Shown here one piece after another: positions 11,670-21,300 of a stretch of DNA of 64,000 nucleotides. The notes under the pieces are model-generated. The model did not search any database, had not been told where the DNA came from, and was given only the letters and a program-made list of their open reading frames with translations. The first letter of the stretch is position 1, and each line of letters starts with the position of its first letter. Both the position numbers and the translations under genes were made by a program. Origin of the DNA: Asterochloris sp. CNOR1 (lineage: Eukaryota; Chlorophyta; Trebouxiophyceae; Trebouxiales; Trebouxiaceae); NCBI GenBank assembly GCA_963969365.1, contig OZ017758.1:1-64000 (forward strand). The letters run 5' to 3'.

Positions 11670-12100
11670 ATTACTCTTCTGGCTTGCGCAGCAGCAGGAG
11701 CTCCTTCTCACGCAGCTGCTTCTTCGCCTAACACAGGCAAATAGACTCCTGCCAGGGTTTTGGCTTGGCGCTGCGCAGGTTGTTGAAATTTTTACCATCT
11801 TCATTGATCTTCTTTGCCATGTTCCTCAGCTGCTGCCCCAAAGTGGAGGACTGTGAGGAGCATGAGGTGGGCTGGATGCTGCCTGCAGCAGTCGGCATAC
11901 ACATTGGCAGCGAATCAACAATGCAGAAAGCCATTGAGCTGCTGGTCGGCCTTCAAGCACGCCTGCTACCACCATAGACAGTGGCACCCTACCTGAGCAC
12001 TTGTTAGGAGCGTGCCTCTGACAGTGGCGCATATTCAGTAAATGAGCCTTGGCCTGTCGAACTAGATTTTTGGCCGCTATCAAAGCCTGTTCTCCCACTT
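11670..12100 (-). pseudogene. Decayed 3' fragment of the neighbouring ATPase gene
   Basis: Read on the minus strand, this stretch repeats the last two exons and the intron before them from the ATPase gene at 12518-15013. It has the segment after GGTGGTAGCAGG...GTGCTTGAAGGCC, the CTGCTGCAG acceptor with GCAGC-TCCAGCCCACC, a Gln-rich block, and then the LRE-type coiled-coil end (TTGCGCAGCAGCAGGAGCTC and TCACGCAGCTGCTTCTTC on the + strand). Frames are broken and no complete ORF remains. It lies directly downstream of the intact gene in the same orientation, as expected for a partial tandem duplication. Confidence 0.7.
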
Positions 12101-12517
12101 GGCATGCTGCAGAATGTTCAGGTGTTCTGAGGAAGAAGTGCAGCCACCATATGTTGCTAGAGCCTTATTGAGGGCGGTATCTGCTGAATTTGCAGTGAGG
12201 TTCACCTCTGGAGAGTCTAGGCAACCCAAAAGAGGTGATGGAGGGCCTGCTGTGCTGCTATAGCTTGAATCGATGCTGTCCTCTGTAAGTAATTGTCAGA
12301 ACTGGGACTGAAAGGCAGACCAGCGCAATCAGCCCTGTGGTAAACTCGAAAACTCCAATGCTGCAGCATGGTAAACCGTGGAGATTGCACCGTGCACAGC
12401 AACCAAGGAGCAACAGGTCTACAGGCACTCACAGCCCGCGCCACTTGTTACTTGTGAGGCGACAGGACTTACACACAGAATGAACCACTCATTGTTGAAT
12501 TAGCACACTGATAGTGC

Positions 12518-15013
12518 TCAAGTGTCTGACTTGCGCAGCAGCAGGATCTTCTCCTCACGCAGCTGCTTTTCCTTTTCACGCAGCTGCTTCTTCTCCTCAC
12601 GCAGGTACGCACGCTCCTGCTGCCAGCCGTCTGGCTTGGTGCTGAGCAGCTTCTCCTCTTCAGTTTCTAGCATGCTGATCTTGCCCTCCATGTTTTTTAT
12701 CTGCTGATCCAGCGGGGAGGGCTCTGGAGCAGCAGTTTGCGTAATGGATGCTGCCTGCAACAGAGCACAGCCACCATCAGCAGCACTCTGAAACTTTAGT
12801 GACTGAGTGAGGAGTCTCAGAAAAGTCAGCGGCCTCACATGATACTAGGACTAGCTTTTCACCTCAGTGCCTGAGTTAGTCTTCTTCACTCCATCCTTCA
12901 GCTGCTGCTGCAGTGTTGAGGACTCTGATGCAGCGGGAGGTGGGCTGAAGGCTGCCTGCAGCAGATCGCACATACCATCGGCTGCGGTCCAACAGTGCAG
13001 CATGCCATTCAGCAGGGTCAATTGGCCTTCAAGCATGCCTTCACCACCCACTACCATCACTGGCATTCACCTCAGCAGTTGAGTTGAGGGCACCCCGCCT
13101 CTGAAGGCGGCGCATGCAGTACAGGTACGCGGCTGAGGGCGCTGTCACTACAGCCACCCGGTCTGGGCCGAAGGCCTCCTTTGGTATGTCCTGTGCCCAG
13201 CCTGTAAGGCCATCGCTTCAGGCTTTCTGGGACAGGCAGGGTTTGAGAGAAGCTCTGCAAATCCGTGCAGGTTATACGCACCTGATGGTGGCCTGTAGCT
13301 GAGCAGGTTGGCCTGCACCATGGCCTGCACAGCCATCTCAGCAGCTCTTTTGTCAGGAGGCAGCTGTGTAAACAGCGTGTCTGCATCAATTGCACCATAA
13401 GGGGTCTGAACCAGACGCTGCAGTACAGTAGTATACTGAGCTGCGCTCCAGCCGGGGCGCCCCCGCAGCCCCGCCTTGACATCCTCCATGGGGTTATGCC
13501 AGACCTCCTGTAAAGCTGTAGCATGGAAAGGCGTGCTCACAAGACATGCACATGACAGCTTGGCTCAATGACTGTCAGGCCATGGTCACTTAGCACACAA
13601 AGCCCACCTTGTGTCCAGTCCTTGAGGTCTCTGAAGTGCCCTGAGGCCCTTCGCAGATTTCCTGCGTTGCCTCCACACACCTACATATGACCAAACAGTG
13701 AGGCAGCACGCGGCAGCCGTCTGGCCATCCCTCCATTGCATTTGGCAACAAACAGGCCACAGAGCAGGGAATGACTGCTTGATATATGCATGGACACACA
13801 CCTCAAAGATCTCAGCCCACTCAGCGTCTGTGACGCTGGCCCCCAAGACATGCTCAAGAAACAGGCGTGCCTCTGGCTCTGGGAAGTCCCCGACCACCTG
13901 GGTCTCAAAGAACGGCCCATCAAGCTCTGCAGTGGCACCTAGGAAATGAGCATGCGCAACAATGCAGGCGTCAGCGATGTAAAGCAAAGATACCCACTCT
14001 CAGTCAGCCAGGTGACGAAGCTGTACTCTGAAGTGGCAAGTATGACATGAGCCCGATGGGTCTGCTTGCTCACCTGCAAAGCAACAGTGCACATATGGCA
14101 CTCACTGACAGACACACCTGAGGAACAACAGTAAAGAGGCACTCTCACCTTCACAAGAAAGCGGAGCAGGGCATCCAGGTCATCCTCCATGGCTGCACCG
14201 CCCTTATACCACCCCATGAGGACATTAGCCTCATCGATGCAGATGACAGGCAAGGGGCTGCTTGTCGAAACTCTTGTGCTGCTGAGTCTGAGCAGGCTGT
14301 CATAGGCTTTGATGACATCATTCAAGCTGGATGGGGTGGGTTCCTCAAAAGTCTTCAGCACCGAGCCCGGCAGCAGCGCCAGGGACTTGATGTCAAAATT
14401 TGACTTGATCATGCGGGGAATTTCAGTTTTAGCAACGGCTTCTGCTACTTTTCCTGTGGTCTGAATGAACTGCTCCAGCATGCGGCGCACCTCGGGGAGC
14501 TGCTGTCTCCCCTGCTCTTTGAGTGCCTCTGCCATGATGCCACCATTGGTCAGCTTCTGATCCCTTCCATCCACAAATGCCAACAGGGCCTTGTGCTTCT
14601 TCTTACCCACCAGCACCTCCTCCAGCAGTCGCGACTTGCCACTGCTGCGAGGACCCACAATCACCAACACACCTTCAGGGGGCCGCTTGAGCTGAGCCAG
14701 CAGGAGAGACTGCTCCCGTTCCCTGTCAAAGAAGTCAAAGCTGGAGAGGGCCTGCAACAATTTAAGCCGTCAGCAGAGTACAAGAGAGGTGGTTAGCGAC
14801 TGCACATACCTTAGCCTGCACATTGATTTTCACTGAACAAGATCTGGACCTGCAAGACATGAGGCAGGCGTTTACTGCAGGCCAGGAAGTGCCTTCAGCT
14901 CTCTGAGGCATGTACCTGAGTGCTGGGCAGCCGCGGTGAGCGTGCAGCCTGGGATAGGCACACATCTGCCCGCCACGAGGAAGCTGCAGAGGGAGCCTGC
15001 CATAGGAGGCCAT
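12518..15013 (-). CDS. Archaeal-ATPase/STAND-like P-loop ATPase, coiled-coil tail
   Basis: Ten exons on the minus strand (15013-14916, 14849-14810, 14751-14149, 14073-13998, 13938-13802, 13680-13608, 13515-13282, 13201-13071, 12955-12863, 12754-12518) keep phase throughout and give 573 aa. The N-terminus (MASYGRLPLQLPRGGQ, then Arg-rich) resembles an organelle transit peptide. After FDFFDREREQ come Walker A (GPRSSGKS), Walker B (LPVICIDEANVL), a sensor-1-like strand (AHVILATSEYSF), GDFPEPEARLFLE, and VCGGNAGNLRRA. This order is that of the archaeal-type ATPase group related to STAND NTPases. The C-terminal 80 residues form a charged coiled coil (LREKEKQLREE). Substrate and partner are unknown. 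The gene is intact, unlike its fragment at 11.7-12.1 kb, and shares a short upstream region with the Ndc10-like gene. Confidence 0.8.
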
Positions 15014-15158
15014 GCCGAGCAAACAAGCGGATTGGCGCAAGCGGTGAAACTGTTTGTCAGCAGCGCAATTTGCGAAGTCAAGGGGTGGCCTCCCGACCTA
15101 ATTGCTAGGTCATATAACCCTAGCGCGCCAAACCAGATCGACCCACCACCACCCACCC
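15014..15158. promoter_or_regulatory. Divergent upstream region, ATPase / Ndc10-like gene
   Basis: Only 145 bp separate the ATG of the minus-strand ATPase gene (15013) from the ATG of the plus-strand Ndc10-like gene (15159). It contains CATATAACCC at about 15110-15119, which could act as a TATA-like element for the + strand. A shared bidirectional promoter is inferred from spacing only. Confidence 0.4.
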
Positions 15159-18100
15159 ATGCAGCACTACCAGGTGCCATCTGCTGAGTACAGCAGCTAC
15201 ATCAACCATGTCATCAGTCTGGGGCTGGCTGAGGACTACACAGCACAACTGCGTGCCAGCTGCTCCCCAAACAGCCCCCCTTCCCTCAGAGCGGCCATTG
15301 ATCAAGCCTGCAGACACCTGTCAGGAGTGGTGGATGATCTCCAGCCAGTGCCGGCCTCTGCCCCTGGTGTGCACAGTTTAGAGACTTTGGGCCAGCAGAA
15401 TGGAGCACCAGTCCCAGAGGCAGCATCTGGCTTGGCAGCAGCCATGCCCAACACTCCTCAGGAGGCAGCTCGAATCCTGCTGTCCACCCAGAGAATCAAT
15501 GTCCGTCATGCTGCAGCTAAGCCACAGAACACAGTCCAGGCTGAAAGGTCTGCTGCCAAGCTCTTGAAGGTAGGCGCCACATGGCCTCTGATCCCGTTCT
15601 TCATGGCACCCTTGACGCTTCCAAGGCACACGTCACTCACACCCACCCGATCCTGCAGAGATACTGTGAGCAGATGGCATTCCCTGATGGCGACCTCATG
15701 TCTTAGGCCAAGACTCTTGAGTTCTCGGAGTGGCTTGTGGATGAGGCAGTGCAGCAGAATGGTGCTCGCTACTCGTTCAGCAGTGTAGGGTGAGAGGTCC
15801 CTCCACTGCTGTGTCTGAGCTGCGCTCATGTCCTGCCCTCCCCGACCTTTGGCCTGGTGCATGCAGTGACTATCTATGCCACCTCAAGGAAGTCCGCAGA
15901 CAGCAGTACTCTCAGGTCCGCATCACCTCAGGTGTACCTGCACCCCTGGAGATTCAGGCAGTGAGGGACTTAGTCCGTGCACGTGGCAAGGAGATGCAGG
16001 CTGAGAACCTCAATGCGCAAGTGGCAGCTCAGGTGTGCATGGGTTCCCCTGTTTTGAGATCGCTGTCGGTGGCCTGTGGTGGGCTAGCAGCGGCCTGGAT
16101 CAATGCAGCTGGCTTCTTTGTCCTGACCATGGCTTCCAAGCTGCCATCGGCCAAGAAGTATCAGCGCTGGGTGTTCTCAGAGTTGGCTGAACAGATGACT
16201 GACATGCATCCTAGCTCTGCTTTGTTCATCCACTTCTCTCTACCAGATTCTGTGTCTGTCTTGAAATATAACATCAGCTCAGCGGGCACAAGTCTAGCTA
16301 CTTGTGACTTCCACGCGTCAAGTTGCTGCTCTGCAGGTGGATGCTGCACTGAGCGCAGGGCAGCTTCGCCAGTCCCTGCAAACAGCTTTCCAGCAGAAGA
16401 AGTGGCAGTGGGCTTTTCTGCTGAGGATGGCAATGACGTTCATGCCAGCCACACTGGGCCGCTCTGATGACCTGCGCAAGCTTCCCTGGAGCTGCCTGGC
16501 ACTGAGGACGCAGAATCATGTGGGCCCAGTCCCCGCTGTGGCAATCCTCTTTGCTAGCATGCAGGGGAAGACTGTGAAGCCTGGGCAGTTGATATTCCTG
16601 GTGTCGTCAGGTATGCGCAGTCATGCTGTCAGACGCAGTTGGGCAGTGTGTTGCAGTGTGTTCTCACTTATTATGCCTCCTCTGCCACAGGTACCGAGAC
16701 CATGGCATCTGTCCTCAGGCAGCGCCTGCCGACCTGGCTGTCGCCACCTTCCACAGGGGCATCAAACTTGAGGATCTGGCCAAGTACATTGTTGCAGCAC
16801 CTAGTATGCAGGGGAACCAGCCCATGGGCGGGGAGACCCTCAACGTTCACCTTCGGCAGGCTTTTGAACTTGCTGGTGAGCCAGTGCGTTAATGCTGCAG
16901 TTTTTGGATCATGGCTGTCGGTGACATCTGTGGCTTGTTACACCGCAGGCGTGCCCTGTGGCAGGCTTGATGGGCACTCAGCTAAAGGAGAGGTCAGCCA
17001 TAAATTCAAGAAGCATGGTGTCGAGGCGGCTAAAAGCGTGGACATCAACAAAGCGGAGATCAAGATGGCGGCGAGGTGGGCAACTCAGGACATGCTGTGC
17101 ACTCCGAACAAGATTGTCCCCGGCTGACCAGTGTTTTGCCTTGCAGGCATGAGTCTGACACCACAGACGTGTACTGCATCTTTGACCCGGACACAGCCCA
17201 CAGGCTGGCTGGTTGGGGACGGGACTGGCACGAGAATCATCGTTTGGGCCAGGCTGATTGTGAGGTAAGGTCATTGCAGTGGCAGTGCTTCTTATGCAAA
17301 TCACCAAAACCACTAAAACTGGGGGAGGAGGGATCGATCTGATTGTCTTCTGCAGGCTGAGGAGGATGTGCTGGACTGCATCATCCCAGGCTTGATGGTG
17401 CCCCTGCGCCAAGCTGGCATGCAATGCCACCCTGCACATCCTTTGCTGGCGCCCTCAAGGGCCATCGACCACCTGCGGCAAGTGTTTGTGCAGAATGCCA
17501 GCTTGAGAATTGATTCATATGGGGACCAGTGGCTTTGCAACATCCCGCCAGCAGCCAATCGTCTTCTGCTGCGGAGCGCTGTAGGCAAGCAGCTGCGGCA
17601 GGAGACGTGGGACAAACACGTTGCTGCTGAGGCGGTTCTCAGCGACGGGAGTTTGTTGTTCACCAACCCAACGGTGAGAGCTGCGGCCCTAGGTGTTGTA
17701 GTCAGACATGCATTGCTCTGAACCTTTGCCCTTCCATGTCGCAGGCTTTCTTCGTCAAGACGCTGGGTGGAAAGGAGGCCACGCCTCTAGCCCCGGTGGC
17801 GATGCTGCCTCATGTGCCTCTTTCCGGTGTCCAGCCCCCAGCATCAGCCAAACCCATCCCATGGGTGCCTCTGGCTTCACAGGCCAGCTATGGCGTTACT
17901 CTGCCGCCTCAGTCCCTCAGTGCGCTGAGCACCTCGCATGAGAGCGACTCCTCTTTGTTTGAGAAGGTGCAGGTGAGTCCAAATCAATTGCCTTTCAGCT
18001 TGAGCGGCTGTGTACTGGTCTGACTGTACCTCCCCTTGTGAGCTGCAGGTCTGGAAGCTCTCAGACTTAAAAAAGTCCCAGAAGCATTTGAGGCATTCTC

Positions 18101-18380
18101 CAAGATCTCAGCGGTGCCTTCAGACTTCCGCAGGTGGCATGGCAGCAAGAAGGAAGCAAGGGCCAGCAGCACGGCCTTTTCAAGGTTCAAGAATGGCCTT
18201 GCTGCTGAGGTCAGATAGCGCATGGCTGACTTGGGAAGCACCATGGCTGCTGTTGTCGGGGCTTTAGAGATGGAACGTGAGCGCACCCCCCCCACCAGGA
18301 CAGTCAGCTCACTGCAACAGCTATGCAGCAAGTACAGCAGTGAGTCCAAGCTGCTTGGCAAGCGTAAGCAGAGCGGCTGA
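15159..18380 (+). pseudogene. Ndc10/Crypton-like tyrosine-recombinase-fold gene, broken
   Basis: Exons: 15159-15569, 15659-15789, 15867-16032, 16337-16610, ~16657 or 16691-16875, 16949-17075, 17147-17264, 17356-17673, 17745-17972, 18050-18380. Exon 4 has GRSDDLRKLPWSCLA (box-I Arg) and MQGKTV (possible catalytic Lys); then comes YRDHGICPQAAPADLAVATF; exon 6 has LDGHSAKGEVSHKFKKHGV (box-II His region); exons 6/7 join as MAARHESDTTDVYC, supplying Arg-His and a candidate nucleophile Tyr. This order matches CBF3/Ndc10 domain-2 proteins and Crypton recombinases. Three lesions are visible: an in-frame TAG at 15704-15706, a second at 18216-18218, and a lost base in the A6 run at 18069-18074. The exon 4/5 junction is also off phase unless the 16657 acceptor is used. 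Both TAGs sit where CAG (Gln) would be natural. Family assignment is from motifs only. Confidence 0.6.
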
Positions 18381-19146
18381 GCAAGCCTTTGATTGTTTGC
18401 TGATCTGCATGGACAACTCCTACCGCCATTTTCCTCACAAGTCACATTTCTCTGCTGAAAGTCATATCTTACTGAACAGTGTAACATATCGCTCAGAAAG
18501 TCAAATTTCAGTCCACAAAATCACATCTCACGCTAGGAGGCAAGCCTTTAAAGGCTTGCCCTCGACAGGTTACATTTGAAACACTTGAAACACTTAGTCT
18601 ACATGAATCGAAGATCTGCATTCTCGCGTAACCCTTTCTGTGGGCCAGCTGACCATTTCACTAGCCATACAACCAAGTTCAGTCACACTTGAACACTTGA
18701 ATATATATCAACCTGAGGGAGCTGGCCTGACCAACACATCTGGTGGCTTTTGGGACCTGGCATCGGTTATGCTTGAATCCTGGTGGCAAAGGAGGACCTC
18801 CTGGGCGCTTGAAAAGGGTTGCAATCTATGCATCTGTTACAAAGTCATACAATGTGGGTACGTGGATGCGCATTCCACACCTGTGCTGTGGCATGTCAGT
18901 ACACATGTTCACAGTCTCAACTCTCTGAGACAAGCTTGCTTCATGAGTGATCATCAGGCCTTCATCACATCGTTAATGACAGCTGGTGGCAGTTTGCATC
19001 TGACTTGTGCGTGTGCCGGCGCGCGACCAGCTAACCATGCATCAGGTGGGTGGATCCTAATCAGATCGATGAATGCCTCCTGATAGTGCTGCTTCAGCTT
19101 GGCAAGGGAAAGCTTGCCAGGTCCAGATTGTAACTTCCTGACAGGC
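18381..19146. other. Non-coding, AT-richer stretch
   Basis: I see no supportable gene. The 18410-18520 part has several CACAAGTCACATTTC / GTCATATCTTACTG-like words spaced ~35 bp, possibly degenerate short repeats. A perfect 22-bp palindrome lies at 18539-18560. The rest is flank of the HUH-like ORF that ends at 19147. Confidence 0.5.
18539..18560. repeat. Perfect 22-bp palindrome
   Basis: The sequence GGCAAGCCTTTAAAGGCTTGCC has no spacer. It lies about 590 bp beyond the 3' end of the HUH-like ORF, on the side away from the 76-bp palindrome. It could be a terminator-like hairpin or an element end; nothing more can be said. Confidence 0.7.
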
Positions 19147-20163
19147 TCAAGGACCCTTCATGAATCGATAAAAGTCAGGAGGGTGCCCCTCCTCAAACTT
19201 GTGGGGGACCACCAGCTCCTGTTGCAGGCTCTGCCCGTCTGGCCCCTGCAGATACTTCATGCGGCGCTGCCGCTTGCTGGTTTGCTCTTGTTTGGGTAGG
19301 GCCTTGAACTCCTCCTCATCATAGTCAGGGTTGGGGACAAACTTTCCCTCCACGCGCTTGGGCACTTTACCAAGATAACCTGCTATTTTCGGCAAGGCGC
19401 TCTTCGTGCAACCCACACTCTTTGCAGCGGCGTCCAGCAGAAGCTCAAACTCCTCATACGTCTTGCATTGTAGCTCTGGAGTTCCTGCCTTGATAGCTGC
19501 TGTTGCAACCTGAATTGGGCCTTGCCGGCCAGCGCCTTGCCGGCCAGCACCTCTTCTTGCACCTCCATGTGAGATTTCCCAATCTCCACCGCACATGAAC
19601 TCCACTGTCCTGTGCTCAGGATCCTTGGATTGGTGATTCGGATGGTCGTTGTTGTTCACGTACATCGACCTGTAGTCGCCAAGCCCCTTCAAGCCATGAG
19701 CCGGTCCAGCATCTGTTTTCAACTCATTGAACATCTTGACTTCCACCAATCCAGTCTGCGTGCCAAAGATGGGTGCCATGCTGGTAGCAATACCGGCTTT
19801 GACAGCGCTCTCGGTCTTGGGAGCCTCAGACATCACAAGGATATGTACATGGTCATTGTCCGGCTTGTGGTGAAGGGTGCCAGAGTACTTCTTCATGTTG
19901 TGTCCAAAAACACCCTTCAGAGCCGCCACGCTCTGCCGTGAGACCTGAGGCAGCCGGTCTTCATTGATGTTGATGTGGTTGACAACAATCTCAAAGTTGC
20001 GCTCTAGCCTCTTGCCGCTCCCTTGCTTGGACTTCATCACAGCCTGCTTTCCTATGGAGTGAGATTGAAAAGCTCTAAGTAAGAGCTCAGCCCATGACGA
20101 CAATCTTGCATGACGACAATTGCAATCGACCCTCTCGCTGCTGCCTTGCTGAAAGTTCATCAT
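19147..20163 (-). CDS. HUH-endonuclease (Rep)-like protein, candidate transposon gene
   Basis: A single uninterrupted ORF of 338 codons on the minus strand, intronless in an intron-rich setting. Residues 56-64 (NFEIVVNHI) look like the first Rep strand; residues 104-110 (DHVHILV) carry the His-hydrophobic-His metal motif; residues 160-170 (GLGDYRSMYVN) offer Tyr164 and Tyr168 as candidate nucleophiles. The middle has a Gly-Arg repeat (RRGAGRQGAGRQG), and the C-terminus is charged. HUH enzymes nick single-stranded DNA and start rolling-circle replication or transposition. Eukaryotic elements coding only an HUH protein (Replitrons) are known from green algae, and this could be one. No helicase domain is present, so it is not a complete Helitron. 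Nineteen bases upstream of the ATG is a perfect 76-bp palindrome. The assignment rests on the HUH signature, not on overall similarity. Confidence 0.45.
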   Translation of the reverse strand: MMNFQQGSSERVDCNCRHARLSSWAELLLRAFQSHSIGKQAVMKSKQGSGKRLERNFEIVVNHININEDRLPQVSRQSVAALKGVFGHNMKKYSGTLHHKPDNDHVHILVMSEAPKTESAVKAGIATSMAPIFGTQTGLVEVKMFNELKTDAGPAHGLKGLGDYRSMYVNNNDHPNHQSKDPEHRTVEFMCGGDWEISHGGARRGAGRQGAGRQGPIQVATAAIKAGTPELQCKTYEEFELLLDAAAKSVGCTKSALPKIAGYLGKVPKRVEGKFVPNPDYDEEEFKALPKQEQTSKRQRRMKYLQGPDGQSLQQELVVPHKFEEGHPPDFYRFMKGP

Positions 20164-20181
20164 GGGCTGCTTTTATGAAGC

Positions 20182-20257
20182 AGCCAGCTCTGTTTGCCTG
20201 AGCAGAGACTGATGCTGAGCTCAGCATCAGTCTCTGCTCAGGCAAACAGAGCTGGCT
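20182..20257. repeat. Perfect 76-bp palindrome (38-bp arms, no spacer)
   Basis: Arms 20182-20219 and 20220-20257 are exact reverse complements, centred on GAG|CTC. The arm begins AGCCAGCTCTGTTTGCCTGA. It lies immediately 5' of the HUH-like ORF. The arm is also related (about 30 of 35 positions) to a repeat unit at 22691-22725, so it may be a head-to-head copy of that repeat's end. Confidence 0.95.
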
Positions 20258-20822
20258 CGAGCTGGCTATCAGGGCAACCTGGTAAAAAAAACACGCAAGA
20301 GTAACAAGTCTCCATGGCTGCAGGATACTGAGCATGACACAGCCCTGGAGTTGGCAAAGAAGCAGGCTGCTATCCTAGCTGGAATTCAAAAGGCACCCAA
20401 GCGCACCAAGAAGCGGCAGCCTGAGGGCAAGCTGACACAAGCACCTGGCAAGAGAAAGACGGTAAGGTGTTTGGCAAGTTGTGTCTCTGCGCAGAGACAC
20501 AAGAGCATGCTAGGGCTGCTAGCTTGGCGACGCAGGTGCCTCACTGCCACGCAAGGTGCCGAGCCATGTTGCCAGGGCTGCAGCCATGGAAGTAATGACG
20601 CTAATGCTCTCAACTGTGCTGACAGGTGACAGCTGGTCGAGGAGGAAAAGGGGCGTCGAAGAGGGGTGGCAAGCAAGGGAAGGGCGGGAAAGCTGGTGAC
20701 GGACGTGGGTGCGAAGGTACAGGGTCCCAGAGGGTGGCAGCTGTCTCTGCCCATGACATTGAGAGCAGCCCTGACGATTTGCAGGAGGAAACAGCCTCTG
20801 AATTAAACACATGGGCACCAGC
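20258..20822 (+). CDS. Lys/Gly-rich basic protein fragment, unknown
   Basis: Two exons: one open from within the palindrome to 20461 (containing TALELAKKQAAILAGIQ and APKRTKKRQPEGK), with a GTAAGG donor, and one from 20625 (VTAGRGGKGASKRGGKQGKG), which stays open into the tandem repeats. The splice is in phase 0. No start codon is found in frame before the palindrome, so this may be the 3' part of a gene cut by the palindrome. The basic composition suggests nucleic-acid binding. No family is recognised. Confidence 0.35.
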
Positions 20823-20849
20823 ATGGCATGCATCCAGCATGCATCAGGC

Positions 20850-21300
20850 ACACAGTAAGGCACGCATCCAGCATGCATGTGGCATGCCATACTTGTACTT
20901 TACTTGCTATTTACAGCATGAATTAAGCAATGCTTTTTACATAAAGCATGTAAATGAGGTGTAAATACAGCACTACTACATCAGTTCTAGTCTTCTTGCT
21001 GAATTCAACCTGTTACCATGCTGGAAAAGAGCATATGTACAGCATGTATCTAGGGCCTATCCAGCAAGTATGTGGCATGCAGTATTGCCAACTTTACTTG
21101 TGCTTACGTGCTCATTACAGCATGAATCCAGCAATGCTGTTTACATCTAGCATGTAAATGGGGTGTGGGTACAGCATTTCTGAATCAGTGTAGAACCTTG
21201 CTGGGTGTTCTTGCTGGATTCGACCTGCAAGCATGCTAGATACGTGGAAAAGGGCATGTGTCCAGGGCCTTTACAGCATACATCCAGCACGTGTCCTTTA
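20850..21300. repeat. ~193-bp tandem repeat, two-plus copies
   Basis: One unit begins with GTGGCATGCCATAC at 20879 and a second with GTGGCATGCAGTAT at 21072. Both run through TTTACTTG, TTACAGCATGAAT, AGCAATGCT, CATGTAAATG, GTACAGCA, TTCTTGCTGGATTCAACCTG and a GGAAAAGGGCATGTG-like end, at perhaps 75-80% identity by eye. A partial third copy follows (AGGGCCTTTACAGCATACATCCAGCA). Repeated CAGCATG words dominate. It is A+T richer than the flanks. Confidence 0.75.

Noticed and set aside
15704-18218. TAG read as glutamine (code change)
   Set aside because: FDH, RPP2, the kinase and the ATPase-neighbouring genes here end properly at TAG, TAA or TGA, with TAG a real stop in FDH, RPP2 and the kinase. 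The two TAGs are better explained as C-to-T mutations in a decaying gene.
19147-20163. Complete Helitron
   Set aside because: No helicase domain, no paired Tyr in the usual helix spacing with a long RepHel protein, and no clear TC...CTRR ends.
20879-21300. CRISPR-like array (regular repeats with spacers)
   Set aside because: Units are ~193 bp and diverged over their whole length; there are no short exact repeats with unique spacers, and the genome is eukaryotic.
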